The notes: a model not told the origin generated them from the letters alone. DNA of 64,000 nt from Phycisphaeraceae bacterium (GCA_019636495.1 JAHBXL010000012.1:1-64000); one strand, 5' to 3'; numbered from the stretch's first letter, positions 1 through 9,721 are shown. Numbers and translations: made by a program.

Positions 1-2898
1 CGAGCAGATGTCGCAGTAATCCGACAGGCCGTTGTTGTTGCAGTCGGGCCCGACAAACGTCACCGTCGTCGTGCAGGTGTACGTGTTGTTGTTGCAGTCC
101 GTCACGGTCACGTTGATCGTCACGGGCGTGTTCAGCAGCGGGCACTGGAACGTGTCGGGCGAGATGCTGACGATGAACCCATCTGTGCAGCAGTTGTCGG
201 TGATGCCCGCCAGGCCGCCCACCAGTACGTCGTCACCGGTCAGCACGATCAGGTCGCACGACGTCACGGGGATCTCGATATCGGGGGCGCAGGCCGTCTG
301 CGGCGCCTCGTTGTCAACGACCGTGACGGTGAAGGTGCAGCAGTCGATCGCAGTGCCCGGCGGACCGTTCTCGCCGAGCGCCGTCGGGTAGATGCAGCAT
401 TGCACCACCGTGGTGCCGACGGGGAAGAAGTGCGGCGACGTGATGATCTGGCCGTCCGCGATGCAGACCAGGTCCACCACCGGCGCGCCCGCATCGCACG
501 GGCCCAGCACCTGCGGCGTGAAGTCGATCGACCGTCCGCACAGGCCGGGCTCGTTGGTCGTCTGGATGTCGTCCGGGCAGACGATGGTCGGCTCGTCGAC
601 GTCGATCACCGTCACCTCGAACGAGCAGTTGTCCACCTCGTTGCCAAGCGGGTCGCGGAGGATGCAGGTCACGATCGTCGTTCCGACGGGGAAAGGCTCA
701 CCAGACTCGACCGTGATGGTGCCGCCCATGCCGTCCGGGATCGTGCACTCGAGGAAGTACCCATCATCCAGGCAATGCTGCGGCACGAGTTCACCGAAGT
801 CCACGTCGGCCTCGCACGTGTCGGGATCTGCGAACACCTCGATGTTGACGCAGTTGATCCTGCAATCGATCCCCGCTTCCTCGAACACCGCCGAGAACTC
901 CGAGGTGTTGTAGATCTCAAGGTCCAGCGCGCCGCGCCCGCCGAAGCCGCAGAACTCGTGCGGTGGTTCGCACGCCACGCGACCGATGTTCGTCGCCGTC
1001 GCCGTGAGGTACGGCGCCCCGGGAACCGGCGTGTACCCCACGCTGAATGACGCATCGCCGTTGCCGTCGGTCTGGACCACCGTCGCGGCGACAAAGATCT
1101 CGCCCTCGCCGTAGCCGCTGATATCGGCGGAGTTGTTGGCGAAGAACTCCAGGCGGTACATGTAGTTCGGCCGCGAGTTGAACGTACCGTCGATCGTCAC
1201 GCCGTCGGCCGCGGTGATGACCGGGTGGTTCTGCCGCATGTTGCCGCCGATGTCCACGTCCTGGAAGTCGTTCGGCGTCGGGCCCGGCGGGACAAAGCAG
1301 ATGCCCAGCCCGCCGTTGTTGTAGATGCTGTTCATCAGGAACGCATTGCGGATGGTCGCATTGCCGCCGCCCGTCAGGTCGATGCCGTTGCCGGCGTTGA
1401 ACGCGATGATGTTCCCCTCGTCCGGGTTCGGCGTGCACGCCTTGGTGCCGATCCGGTTATTGGGCGAGTTCGACGAGAACGACACGCCGTTGTGCGTCCC
1501 CATGGTGCCGTTGCCCAGCGCGGTCGTGCCGTCGGCCCCCACGCCGATGGAGTTCCCGGCGATGACATTGCCCTCGGCCTGATTGACCTCGATGCCCGAG
1601 GTCGCGTTGCCCGAGATGATGTTGCGCTCGAGGCTGTCCGCAAACCCGTCGCCATCCGTGCCGACCAGGTTGCAGTTGTCGCTCAAGTTGACGCCGACGT
1701 TGTTCCCCATCGCCGCAAGCCCGCTCACGGTCGTGCCGATGTAGTTGCCGGCGACCACGTTGGCGGTCGTGTCGAGCATCACGCCCGCCCGCGCGTTGCC
1801 CGAGATCAGGTTCCCCTGGCAGGCCGTCGCCGCGTTCTTGCTCTCCACGCCGATCAGGTTCCCGTCCGATCCGCTCTCGGCGCACACGCCGTCGCGCCCG
1901 TTCGAGATCAGGAAGCACGACTGCACCTTGTTCCCATCGCCGGTCGCCAGCCGGATGCCGTCCATGCCGAAGTTCTGGATCTGCAGCCCACGCACCGTCG
2001 ATCCGCCCGCGGTGATGTTCAGGCCGTTGGCCCCGCCGCCCGCGCTGCTCCCGTCGAGGATAATCGTGATCGTCGGCGGCCACGTGCCGCCGCACATCGC
2101 GCCCGGCTGGGTCAGCCCGTCGATGACCACCGGTGCGGTGATCGTCGGCAGGCTGTTCGTGCCCGTGCCCGGCGAGATCGTGTGCGGGCCCGCCCCGGGA
2201 ATGTTGAAGCAGATGAAACTCAGGTCGGCATTGGCGTTGGCATCGAGAATCGCCTGGCGCAACGACCCCGGACCCGAGGTGTTGGTGTTGGTCACCACGA
2301 TGCCCTGCGTGATCGAAAGCGACCAGCCGCCCGTGATGGCGCCGTCGTCGGCGAATGCGACATCGTCGCGAACGAACAACTTCCATTCCCCGTTGGCCGC
2401 GGCGGCGGACATCCCGTTGAATCCGTCCAGAAACGTGCCGTACGGGCCCGCGGGCGCAGGCGCCTCGTAGTTGTCGTCCCCATCTCCATCGGCGATATTC
2501 GTGGGTCGATACGTGCCGGAGACGATCGGCGTCGGGACAGTCGGCCCGTTGTCATCAAACACCAAGTTGATGCCCACCACGCCATTGTCCCCGCCCGCAT
2601 CACTCATGACGACGCAGGTCTGCCCGTTCGGGGCAACCAGGAGGATGTCCACATCTCCGGGCCAGGTGTGGTGAAACCCGTGCAGGGTCACAACCACGCG
2701 GCACACTGGGCCGGTAAGGCCGGCCATGGTGATCGGTGATGGATAGGGATCAGCCGGGCTACCGCCCCCGCCTCCGGGAATGGTGATCGGATCGGTGTTG
2801 CTCAGCGTAACGGTTTGGGCGAGCGCGGTCGCATGCGGCCAACACGCCGCGCCGATTGCCAGACCCGCCAGCACACTCTTCAAGTTCGCACGGACCAT
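1..2898 (-). CDS. Secreted P-domain / beta-helix / HYR protein, 3' end outside window
   Basis: The frame is open from an ATG at 2898 to the left edge (966 codons, no stop), so the C-terminus is missing. GGAGG lies 6 nt before the ATG. Residues 1-28 form a signal peptide ending ATALA. Residues about 60-196 look like a proprotein-convertase P-domain (HTWPGDVDILLVAPNG near the start, WKLFVRD and GGWSLSI at the end). A motif SGPGSLRQAILDANA at about 208 opens a right-handed beta-helix rich in NxISGN and GNxIG turns, to about residue 560. The last 300 residues hold Cys-rich HYR-type modules (FPVGTTIVTC, FPVGTTVVQC). The visible end, DCNNNGLSDYCD, is a Ca-loop-like motif common in planctomycete secreted proteins. 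The role is probably extracellular adhesion or surface display; no enzyme is evident. A dockerin-like tail may follow outside the window. Confidence 0.9.
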   Translation of the reverse strand, partial: MVRANLKSVLAGLAIGAACWPHATALAQTVTLSNTDPITIPGGGGGSPADPYPSPITMAGLTGPVCRVVVTLHGFHHTWPGDVDILLVAPNGQTCVVMSDAGGDNGVVGINLVFDDNGPTVPTPIVSGTYRPTNIADGDGDDNYEAPAPAGPYGTFLDGFNGMSAAAANGEWKLFVRDDVAFADDGAITGGWSLSITQGIVVTNTNTSGPGSLRQAILDANANADLSFICFNIPGAGPHTISPGTGTNSLPTITAPVVIDGLTQPGAMCGGTWPPTITIILDGSSAGGGANGLNITAGGSTVRGLQIQNFGMDGIRLATGDGNKVQSCFLISNGRDGVCAESGSDGNLIGVESKNAATACQGNLISGNARAGVMLDTTANVVAGNYIGTTVSGLAAMGNNVGVNLSDNCNLVGTDGDGFADSLERNIISGNATSGIEVNQAEGNVIAGNSIGVGADGTTALGNGTMGTHNGVSFSSNSPNNRIGTKACTPNPDEGNIIAFNAGNGIDLTGGGNATIRNAFLMNSIYNNGGLGICFVPPGPTPNDFQDVDIGGNMRQNHPVITAADGVTIDGTFNSRPNYMYRLEFFANNSADISGYGEGEIFVAATVVQTDGNGDASFSVGYTPVPGAPYLTATATNIGRVACEPPHEFCGFGGRGALDLEIYNTSEFSAVFEEAGIDCRINCVNIEVFADPDTCEADVDFGELVPQHCLDDGYFLECTIPDGMGGTITVESGEPFPVGTTIVTCILRDPLGNEVDNCSFEVTVIDVDEPTIVCPDDIQTTNEPGLCGRSIDFTPQVLGPCDAGAPVVDLVCIADGQIITSPHFFPVGTTVVQCCIYPTALGENGPPGTAIDCCTFTVTVVDNEAPQTACAPDIEIPVTSCDLIVLTGDDVLVGGLAGITDNCCTDGFIVSISPDTFQCPLLNTPVTINVTVTDCNNNTYTCTTTVTFVGPDCNNNGLSDYCDICS

Positions 2899-3013
2899 CG
2901 CAAGCCTCCGGATCCCAAATGCGGCTCTTGCCGGGGTCTTCTTCGCTCTCTGCCCCGCCTAACCGCTTTGGCGGGCTGCACATGCGCGAAGCCACGGAAT
3001 AGACCGATTTGGG

Positions 3014-3042
3014 ATTACACCAGAAACAGGCGGTTCAGTCAA
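3014..3042 (-). promoter_or_regulatory. Sigma70-type promoter for the P-domain/beta-helix gene
   Basis: On the minus strand TTGACT (3042-3037) is followed after exactly 17 nt by TGTAAT (3019-3014). It lies about 115 nt before the ATG at 2898, in the most A/T-rich part of the gap between this gene and kdsA. The consensus match and spacing are good; transcription from it is inferred. Confidence 0.55.
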
Positions 3043-3157
3043 CACAATATAACCAAAATGGGGTAGTTATTGGACCAGACTTGGTGCACGATGGCCACGT
3101 GATGCCAGTGGCGCGCGCAAGCCAGCCGTGGACCCGACCAGAGACAGCCCGATCAAA

Positions 3158-4006
3158 CTACGAATGTTCCGCGTGGAACACGCGGCGAATCGCCGCGACA
3201 TCCTCCAGAACCCCGCGCACCTCCGACAGCCGGAGCATCGTCGCCGCGTCAGACATAGCGGACTTTGGGTCGGGGTGGCACTCGATGAACAGCGCGTGCA
3301 CGCCCGCGGCCGTTGCAGCGCGGGCAAGCATCGGCGCAAACCGCGGTTCCCCGCCGGTCACCTTGCCGCCCTCACCCTTGCCGGGCCGCTGGGTGGAGTG
3401 CGTGCAATCGAAGCACACGGGTGCGCCCAGTTCCATCATCTCCGCCATGCCCAGAAAATCGTTGACCAGGCGGCCGTATCCAAAGAACGTCCCTCGCTCG
3501 GTCAGCATGACGTTCCGGCATCCGGCTTCGGCGAGTTTGCCCAGCGGGCCCGCCATCTCGCCCGGCGAGACGAACTGCCCCTTCTTGACGTTCACCGCGC
3601 GGCCGTTCGCCGCCGCGGCACGGCCCGCCGCGACCAGCAGGTCCGTCTGTCTGCACAGGAACGCGGGGATCTGCAACAGGTCGATCGACGCCGCGGCGGG
3701 CTCGGCCTGTGCCGGGTCATGGATGTCGGTGGTCGTCGGCACGCCCAGTTCGCGACCAATGCCGGCGATCCACGCCAGCCCCTGTTCCAATCCGGGGCCG
3801 CGCGGCGAGTCGATGCTCGTGCGATTGGCCTTGTCGAAACTGGCCTTGAAGATGTACGACAGGCCGAGTTCGCGGCACGCATCGCGCACGATTCGGCCGA
3901 TCTCGAGGCCCAGTTCGCGGCTCTCGAGCACGCACGGGCCGGCGATCACGCACAGCGGGCGGCCCGCGCCGATCTCCACCGAACCGACCTTGCACATCCT
4001 GCTCAT
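3158..4006 (-). CDS. kdsA: 3-deoxy-8-phosphooctulonate synthase (KDO-8-P synthase)
   Basis: Condenses phosphoenolpyruvate with arabinose-5-phosphate to KDO-8-phosphate in the cytoplasm, the entry to the lipopolysaccharide inner core. The 282 residues show AGPCVLES at the N-terminus, KASFDKANRTS (substrate loop), NVKKGQF, DCTHSTQRP and ECHPDP followed by SD. Cys in the first motif, His in THSTQ and the later Glu and Asp match the metal-binding set of the metal-dependent class, unlike the E. coli enzyme, which has Asn in place of the Cys. I chose the ATG at 4006; an in-frame TTG at 4027 and an ATG at 3997 are alternatives and no strong Shine-Dalgarno decides. It points the same way as the UVR-motif gene 55 nt upstream. 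Its presence implies an LPS-like outer membrane. Confidence 0.95.
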   Translation of the reverse strand: MSRMCKVGSVEIGAGRPLCVIAGPCVLESRELGLEIGRIVRDACRELGLSYIFKASFDKANRTSIDSPRGPGLEQGLAWIAGIGRELGVPTTTDIHDPAQAEPAAASIDLLQIPAFLCRQTDLLVAAGRAAAANGRAVNVKKGQFVSPGEMAGPLGKLAEAGCRNVMLTERGTFFGYGRLVNDFLGMAEMMELGAPVCFDCTHSTQRPGKGEGGKVTGGEPRFAPMLARAATAAGVHALFIECHPDPKSAMSDAATMLRLSEVRGVLEDVAAIRRVFHAEHS

Positions 4007-4060
4007 GCGCGCAGCATAGCCCCGCAAACCGCCGCGGCGCGGCGGGCGCGCCGGGCGTGT

Positions 4061-4813
4061 TCAATCCCTGATCGAGTTGAGTTCATCGCGGAGGATGGCC
4101 GCGAGTTCGTAGTTCTCCGACTTGAGCGCGGACTCCAGCCGCGCCCGCAGTTCGGCCTGCTGGCTGATGGGCAGTTTGGGCGTGAGCGCATCGCGCATGC
4201 CTTTGAGGATCTGTACCTCCGCGGCCTGCTCGAAGGTCTCCGCCTCACCGTGTTCGTGGAAATACTGGTGCAGCGCGGACAAGCCCTCGTCGATCGCGTG
4301 GATCGCCGCCTTGGGCTCGTTGTCGGAGAGCGCCTGGCTCGCCAGCGCGCGGGCCCGCATCATCGTGATGTACGGCCGGAACTGCTCGAGGATGTGCCGG
4401 TCGCCCTCGTTGGCCGCGTGGCGCGAGCACACATCGAGCAGCCGAAGGTTCCGAGTGGTGTCCCGCACCACGCCGTCGTAGTCCTCCAGGACCATCAGGC
4501 AGACGTAGCGGTGGTAGTACTGCACCGCCTCTTCGCGGAGTTCGCGGCAGTCTTCCTCGGAAAGCGCAAAGCCGGAGGCCGAGCCCTTCTCATCCACGTG
4601 CTCATCGAGCCGGGACTCGTGATACTCCAGCAGGCTCTCGAAGCCGTGCGGCCGCTGACCATCGGGCCGTCCCGAGGTCCGCATCTGCAGGATGCCAAGG
4701 TCCAGCCGCAGTTGGATGCGGGGGTCGCCGTCCTCACCATCGATCAGCCGGACGTTGATCTTGCCCGGCTCATACGGCCATTGGTTCAGGATGGGGGTGA
4801 TGTCGCTGCTCAC
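4061..4813 (-). CDS. UVR-motif protein of unknown function
   Basis: A protein of 250 residues from a GTG at 4813 preceded by AGGGGAG with 6 nt spacing; the frame stays open further upstream, but that part is Arg-rich and lacks a ribosome site. The C-terminal 35 residues form a UvrB/UvrC-type helical motif (ELRARLESALKSENYELAA, then LRDEL). The rest is mostly helical, with conserved-looking Tyr and Arg positions in the middle (YYHRYVCLMVLEDYDGVVRD). The UVR motif is a protein-protein interaction hairpin found in UvrB, UvrC, ClpC and McsA. The function is unknown; planctomycetes often carry such a gene. It lies divergently from the sigma factor gene. Confidence 0.85.
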   Translation of the reverse strand: MSSDITPILNQWPYEPGKINVRLIDGEDGDPRIQLRLDLGILQMRTSGRPDGQRPHGFESLLEYHESRLDEHVDEKGSASGFALSEEDCRELREEAVQYYHRYVCLMVLEDYDGVVRDTTRNLRLLDVCSRHAANEGDRHILEQFRPYITMMRARALASQALSDNEPKAAIHAIDEGLSALHQYFHEHGEAETFEQAAEVQILKGMRDALTPKLPISQQAELRARLESALKSENYELAAILRDELNSIRD

Positions 4814-5180
4814 GTGACTCCCCTGGCCTTCGCGCCGATGGCAATGCGCCCGACGGCCGCACTCATAAGGTACCGATTCTATACGCCCGCAGGCAACCCA
4901 AAGGTCGCTTTGTTCGTTTTGTGATAGGGTCATTCGAGGCGAATTTTCCGGCAACGTGCCCGATAAACGATGTCGGCTGCGCGGATTGGGCTGGGTTTGC
5001 CCGGCGGTCCGGCCCACGACCACCCAAACAGGGCATGTTTGACAAGGTCAAAACTTGCACGGTCGATGCAACCTCTGTCAACGAGGCGGCGAACCGCTTG
5101 TTGGACGGGAGGTCGGGTGTCCGTGCACGCCGGCGTTCCTTTCCCTCGGCGCGTTCGCGTCGAAGCGAAGGGTACCCACA

Positions 5181-6119
5181 GTGCGAGGCGTTAAACTCTC
5201 CAGGCAGCCGTCCCGGGCGGAGTTGCAATCCGGTCTGCAGTTGTACCTCAAGCAGATCAACGAGGTACCCCTGCTGAACGCGGAAGAAGAGAAGCAACTC
5301 GGCTGGGCCATTATCAACGACAACTGCCCGAGGTCTCGGGAGCGGATGATCCGCTCCAACCTGAGACTGGTGGTGTCGATCGCAAAGAACTACGCCAACC
5401 GCGGCCTGCACCTTCAGGACCTGATCGAGGAAGGCAACGTGGGACTGCTTCGCGCGGTCGAGGGTTTCGACCCGGCGCAGGGCGCCCGGTTCAGCACGTA
5501 CGCGTCGTGGTGGATCAAGCAGGCGATCAAGCGCGCGCTGATCAACGCGGTGCAGCCGATCCACGTTCCGGCGTACATGGTCGAACTCATCGCGCGGTGG
5601 AAGCAGGCCTCGCAGAAACTCGAGCGCGCGCTGGGCCGTCCGCCCTCGATGCCGGAACTGGCCGAGGAGATGCAACTCCCGGTCAAGAAACTCCGCATCA
5701 TCAAGCGTGCCGTGAAGGCCTTCCGCGCGCCGGCGCAGGCCCCGCTCGACGACAACGGCGACGTGATGAACATCAGCGACCTGGTCGCCGATGAGCGCGC
5801 CGGCCCGCCGGAGGACTCGGTCTTCCGCGACGACGAACTCAAGACCATCCGCCGCATGCTTGACGCCATCGACGAGCGCGAGGCGCGGGTGCTGCGGCTG
5901 CGGTTCGGGCTCGACGGTCAGGAGCCCCTCACGCTCAAGCAGATCGCGATCGAGGTCGGGATCTCGCGCGAGCGCGTCCGCCAGATCGCCGACGAGGCCC
6001 TGGCCAAACTCAACGCCCAGATCAACGACGAGCGGCCCACACGCTTCTTCACCCAGCCTCCGCCCCCCGCCGAGAAGCGCAAACGCACCCGCAGGCGGCT
6101 GGCCACCAAAGCCACCTGA
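5181..6119 (+). CDS. RNA polymerase sigma factor, RpoD/SigA-like
   Basis: A sigma70-family factor of 312 residues. Region 1.2 (LQLYLKQINEVPLL), region 2 (NLRLVVSIAKNYANRG, LIEEGNVGLLRAVEGFDP, FSTYASWWIKQAI for -10 recognition and melting), region 3 (RPPSMPELAEEM) and region 4 (LRLRFGLDG...TLKQIAIEVGISRERVRQI, the -35 helix-turn-helix) are all present in order. There is no region 1.1, and the short length suggests a group 2 or small primary factor. The C-terminus adds a basic Pro/Arg/Lys tail. I use the GTG at 5181 because homology begins just after it; AAGGG lies 9 nt upstream. The frame is open back to 5055 without family similarity. A strong terminator follows. Confidence 0.93.
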   Translation: MRGVKLSRQPSRAELQSGLQLYLKQINEVPLLNAEEEKQLGWAIINDNCPRSRERMIRSNLRLVVSIAKNYANRGLHLQDLIEEGNVGLLRAVEGFDPAQGARFSTYASWWIKQAIKRALINAVQPIHVPAYMVELIARWKQASQKLERALGRPPSMPELAEEMQLPVKKLRIIKRAVKAFRAPAQAPLDDNGDVMNISDLVADERAGPPEDSVFRDDELKTIRRMLDAIDEREARVLRLRFGLDGQEPLTLKQIAIEVGISRERVRQIADEALAKLNAQINDERPTRFFTQPPPPAEKRKRTRRRLATKAT

Positions 6120-6186
6120 TCCGCAGCCACCACGCGCGGCGCTCCGGCGCCGCGGCCCGCATTCTCTCTCTCGCGCATCAGCCGCC

Positions 6187-6217
6187 GGACGCCCGAAAGG
6201 GCGTCCGCGGCGTTTTT
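6187..6217 (+). terminator. Rho-independent terminator after the sigma factor gene
   Basis: The 8-bp stem GGACGCCC / GGGCGTCC closes a GAAA tetraloop (6187-6206), is extended by flanking G/C pairs and ends in TTTTT (6213-6217). It sits between two convergent genes, with its T-run on the plus strand, so it serves the sigma gene. Confidence 0.85.
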
Positions 6218-6221
6218 GGAC

Positions 6222-7433
6222 CTACCGCGACCACCGCGACTTGGCCTGGTCGATCGCCACCGCGACGATGATCGCCGAGCCCATCACGATTTCGTTGTAC
6301 GCCTGGTCGATCCCGAGGATGATCATCCCGTTGTCGATCAACTGCACGAGAATCGCCCCAAGAACCGCGCCCATCGCCGAGCCGCGCCCGCCCGACAGCG
6401 ATGCGCCGCCGATCACCGCCGCGGCGATCACCTTCAGTTCATACCCGCGACCCGCCGCGCTCTCGGCCGCGCCGAAGTACCCGATGTACATCGCCGCCGA
6501 GAGCCCGGCGAGCGCGCCGGCGATGGCGAACACCAGCACCTTCACGCGGCCGACGGGCACGCCCGCGTAGCGAGCGGCTGTCTCGTTGCCGCCGATGGCG
6601 TACACGCGCCGGCCGAACACCGTGCGGCTCAGAACCAGCGCCCCCGCGCACGCGACCAGCAGCATGATCACCGTCGGCACCGGGTACACGCCCGCGTACT
6701 CGAGTTTGAAGAACCCCTTCTGGATCGACTCGGGCAGGCCGCCGACCGTCTGCCCCTGACCGCCCACGAACACGATGCCCCGGAAGATCGCCATCGTGCC
6801 CAGCGTGATCACGAACGGGTGAACGCGCAGGCCCACGCTCAGCGCGCCGTTCACCAGCCCGCACGCGCCCCCCACCGCGCACGCCACCACGATCACCAGC
6901 GGCACCGCCAGCAGACCCGAGTGCCACGCCGAGCCCGCGTCGCGGCAGAGCGCCGAGATCGACATCGCCGCGGCCATCGCCGCAAGCGCGTAGATCGACC
7001 CCACCGAGATGTCGATGCCCGCGAGCACGATGATCGCCGTCATCCCCACGGCGATCACGGCGATGAAACTCGCCGTCGTCGTCTGCACCAGCAGGTTCTC
7101 CTTGTCGAAGAACTTGCTGGTGGTCCGTCGGCCGAAGGCCGAGCGCGAGCCGTCGTCCGCCTCCCGGATGCGCCAGCCCGACTCCGACACGTGTCGCCGT
7201 TCGCGGTCGTTCTCACGCACCACGAGGATGCCGCCGTCGAGTTCCTCGATCTGTGCCGCGGCGGGAATGGCCACGACGATCGGCGCCTGCTTGGTCCCGC
7301 CGAAGAGCGTGAGCGCGGCCATCAGCAGCACGATGACCAGCACCAGGCCGCTCTCCTGAGCCGAGAGCAACCGCTTCCACAGCGGAGTTGATCCGCCGGA
7401 GTGTGATGTGGCTTTGGCCTGGGTGGTTGACAT
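6222..7433 (-). CDS. ABC sugar-transporter permease, RbsC family (orphan)
   Basis: An inner-membrane permease of the ribose/xylose/sugar importer type (BPD_transp_2), 403 residues. Diagnostic motifs are GIDISVGS (about 139), GLVNGALS, PFVITLGTMAIFRG, VFAIAGALAGLSA and AAVIGGASLSGGRG. The first membrane helix (residues 29-46) is followed by an extra polar stretch of about 60 residues (48-106) before the family resumes at FDKENLLVQTT; E. coli RbsC has no such segment. The start is the ATG at 7433; the frame is open upstream but Pro/Arg-rich. No ATP-binding subunit (rbsA) or binding protein (rbsB) is adjacent: the next gene upstream is divergent and the downstream neighbour is convergent. Partners must be elsewhere. 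Confidence 0.9.
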   Translation of the reverse strand: MSTTQAKATSHSGGSTPLWKRLLSAQESGLVLVIVLLMAALTLFGGTKQAPIVVAIPAAAQIEELDGGILVVRENDRERRHVSESGWRIREADDGSRSAFGRRTTSKFFDKENLLVQTTTASFIAVIAVGMTAIIVLAGIDISVGSIYALAAMAAAMSISALCRDAGSAWHSGLLAVPLVIVVACAVGGACGLVNGALSVGLRVHPFVITLGTMAIFRGIVFVGGQGQTVGGLPESIQKGFFKLEYAGVYPVPTVIMLLVACAGALVLSRTVFGRRVYAIGGNETAARYAGVPVGRVKVLVFAIAGALAGLSAAMYIGYFGAAESAAGRGYELKVIAAAVIGGASLSGGRGSAMGAVLGAILVQLIDNGMIILGIDQAYNEIVMGSAIIVAVAIDQAKSRWSR

Positions 7434-7576
7434 CGTGCGGTCGCCGCGGCGCTCCGGCCGATCCGCTCCGGGCGGTCCCGGGTGCGGATCGTGCGGGGGC
7501 GGGCGGGCAGTGTACAGTGCCTGCCCGCAGCGCTCCAGCATCGGAACCGGCCTCGTTCGTTTCGCACGACCAGACC

Positions 7577-9721
7577 ATGAACCTCCTCCATCGCAGCGCC
7601 CGTCGGTTGGCAATGGTCGCCGCGCTGGTGGCGGGCCGCACTGTCGCCGCGGACCTGCCGCCGGGGTTCGAACTCCGCTGGACGCCGATCTCCGGCGGGT
7701 TGGGGCTGGCCGACATTGCGCTGCGAGCGCCCGAGTCCGCTGCCGCCGGCGCGGTCGTCCGGCTGACCGCGCGCGACGGCGGGCAGGTCGAGTTCTTGAT
7801 GCGAGCCGAATCGGTGCCGGATGCCCGCCCGCCTGCTCGCCTCTACACGGCGCGGCTCATGGCCGGAAGCGGAGAAGACACCAGCGCGGTCAAGTTCTCG
7901 ATCGTGCTGCACGCCAACGGCGAGGCGGTGCGCGGTGTGCTGGGTCCGTTTGCGATGTCCGCATCGCCGGGTCCAGGGCGATCAACGCCCGACTGGGCCA
8001 AGGGCGCGGTGTGGTACCAGGTCTTCCCGGAGCGATTCCGCAACGGCGAACCGTCCAACGACCCGCGCGGGCCCGAGTTCTTCGCCGCGCGATGGGCCTC
8101 GGACTGGCGGATGTTCACGATCGATGAAATCGAGGCCGCGCGGGCCCGTGTCTCGATGTTCCACCCCCATGAACATCGTTCCCTGCCCGATGCACGGGCT
8201 GCGGCGACCCAGGCACGGCGCTACGGCGGCGACTTGCAGGGGCTGGTCGAGAAACTCGACGAACTGGCCGACCTGGGCGTGACGGCCGTGTACCTCAACC
8301 CCGTGTTCCACGCGCACTCGCACCACAAGTACGATGCGACCGATTTCCGCCACATCGACCCTTCACTCGCCGGCGACGGCGGACCGCCCGAGCGCCCCGG
8401 CGAGACCGAAGACCCCGCGACCTGGCGATGGACAAGGGCCGATCGGTTCGTGCTCGACACGCTCCTGCCCGAGGCGCGGGCCCGCGGCGTGCGCATCGTC
8501 TTCGACGGCGTGTGGAACCACGTCGGCACGCGATTCTGGGCGTTTGAGGATGTCCGATCGCGCGGCCGCGAGTCGCCCTTTGCCGCTTGGTTCCAGGGCG
8601 TGTTCGCCGATGACGACCCGAACGCCGATGCGCGCCTCGCCGGCGCGGGCGTGCGCCCGGGCGCGCTGGTCGGCTGGGCATCGTGGAACAGCCGCAACGG
8701 TTCGCTGCCGACATTCTCGCGCGGCACGGATGGCCGCCTGCACGCGGCCGTCGAGCGGCACGTGTTCGAGGTGACGCGCCGCTGGATGTCGCCCGATGCC
8801 GGTCGCGGCATCGACGGCTGGCGACTTGATGTCGCGCCCGATCTGCCGCGCCCGTTCTGGGAGGCGTGGTGCGCGCACGCGCGGTCGCTCAACCCCGATG
8901 CGCTGCTCATCGGCGAGTACTGGTTCGATGCGCGCGGGTTCTTCTCCACGGAACACGCCGCGGCGGTCTTCGACGGGCAGATGAACTACCCGTTCGCGAT
9001 ACCGGTCGTGCGCTGGCTCGGCGATGTTTCGTACCCGGCCTCGCGCCTGGGCGGGCAACTGTCCGAGTTGCTCACACGACCGGCCCAGCACGAACTGGTC
9101 CACATGAACATGCTCGCATCGCACGATACCGCGCGCCTCGCCACCATGCTGCACGCCGGCGCGGCGGGCGTGCGCGAGTACAACGCGCCCACGCCCGCGC
9201 GCCTGCGCGGCCGACGGCCCGATGCAAGGGCCTACGACCTGGTCGTGCTCGGCGTTGCGCTGCAGGTCGCATGGCCCGGCGCGCCGATGATCTACTACGG
9301 CGATGAGTACGGCGCGCACGGCGAGAACGACCCGCACTGCCGCAAGCCGATGCCCTGGCCCGACCTCGGCCCGATGGACAACCCCGCCGACACGGCCGAC
9401 CCCGCGCTCCGCGAGCGCTTCCGCGCCTGGCTCCGCCTGCGGCACCATGCTCGCCTCGGCCCGGTCCTGCGCTACGGCGACTGCCGGGTCATCGACACGG
9501 GCTTGCCCGATGTCTTCGCCGTCGAGCGCGGGCTCAACGGCCAACGCGTGCTGGTCATCGCCAACCGCGCAGATGAGTCCTTCGATGCACGCGCAGTTCT
9601 TGACCGTTGGGCGCCGCACGCCGCCGGACCGCCCATTCGAATGGACGCGCAAGCCGAGAGCCGAGAGACAGTTGTGTCGCCCCGATCCGCGGCGGTGTTC
9701 GGTTCGGGCTGGTCAGGCTGA
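7577..9721 (+). CDS. Secreted GH13 alpha-amylase / neopullulanase-like glycosidase
   Basis: A protein of 714 residues from the ATG at 7577, with a signal peptide ending VAGRTVAA. A beta-sandwich domain (to about residue 130) precedes the catalytic (beta/alpha)8 barrel that starts at GAVWYQVFPERF. Conserved regions are DGVWNHVG (about 311), GWRLDVAP with the nucleophile Asp (about 417), IGEYWF with the acid/base Glu (about 446) and ASHDTAR with the third Asp (about 517). PMIYYGDEYG and a C-terminal beta domain follow. It hydrolyses alpha-1,4 (possibly alpha-1,6) glucans outside the cytoplasm; the N-terminal domain and motif style point to the neopullulanase/cyclomaltodextrinase side. It is divergent from the orphan sugar permease, a suggestive but unproven link. 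Confidence 0.92.
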   Translation: MNLLHRSARRLAMVAALVAGRTVAADLPPGFELRWTPISGGLGLADIALRAPESAAAGAVVRLTARDGGQVEFLMRAESVPDARPPARLYTARLMAGSGEDTSAVKFSIVLHANGEAVRGVLGPFAMSASPGPGRSTPDWAKGAVWYQVFPERFRNGEPSNDPRGPEFFAARWASDWRMFTIDEIEAARARVSMFHPHEHRSLPDARAAATQARRYGGDLQGLVEKLDELADLGVTAVYLNPVFHAHSHHKYDATDFRHIDPSLAGDGGPPERPGETEDPATWRWTRADRFVLDTLLPEARARGVRIVFDGVWNHVGTRFWAFEDVRSRGRESPFAAWFQGVFADDDPNADARLAGAGVRPGALVGWASWNSRNGSLPTFSRGTDGRLHAAVERHVFEVTRRWMSPDAGRGIDGWRLDVAPDLPRPFWEAWCAHARSLNPDALLIGEYWFDARGFFSTEHAAAVFDGQMNYPFAIPVVRWLGDVSYPASRLGGQLSELLTRPAQHELVHMNMLASHDTARLATMLHAGAAGVREYNAPTPARLRGRRPDARAYDLVVLGVALQVAWPGAPMIYYGDEYGAHGENDPHCRKPMPWPDLGPMDNPADTADPALRERFRAWLRLRHHARLGPVLRYGDCRVIDTGLPDVFAVERGLNGQRVLVIANRADESFDARAVLDRWAPHAAGPPIRMDAQAESRETVVSPRSAAVFGSGWSG

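Noticed and set aside
5039-5067. TTGACA upstream of the sigma factor gene as a -35 box
   Set aside because: The spacing to any TATAAT-like hexamer is poor (GTCGAT at 17 nt); I do not call a promoter.
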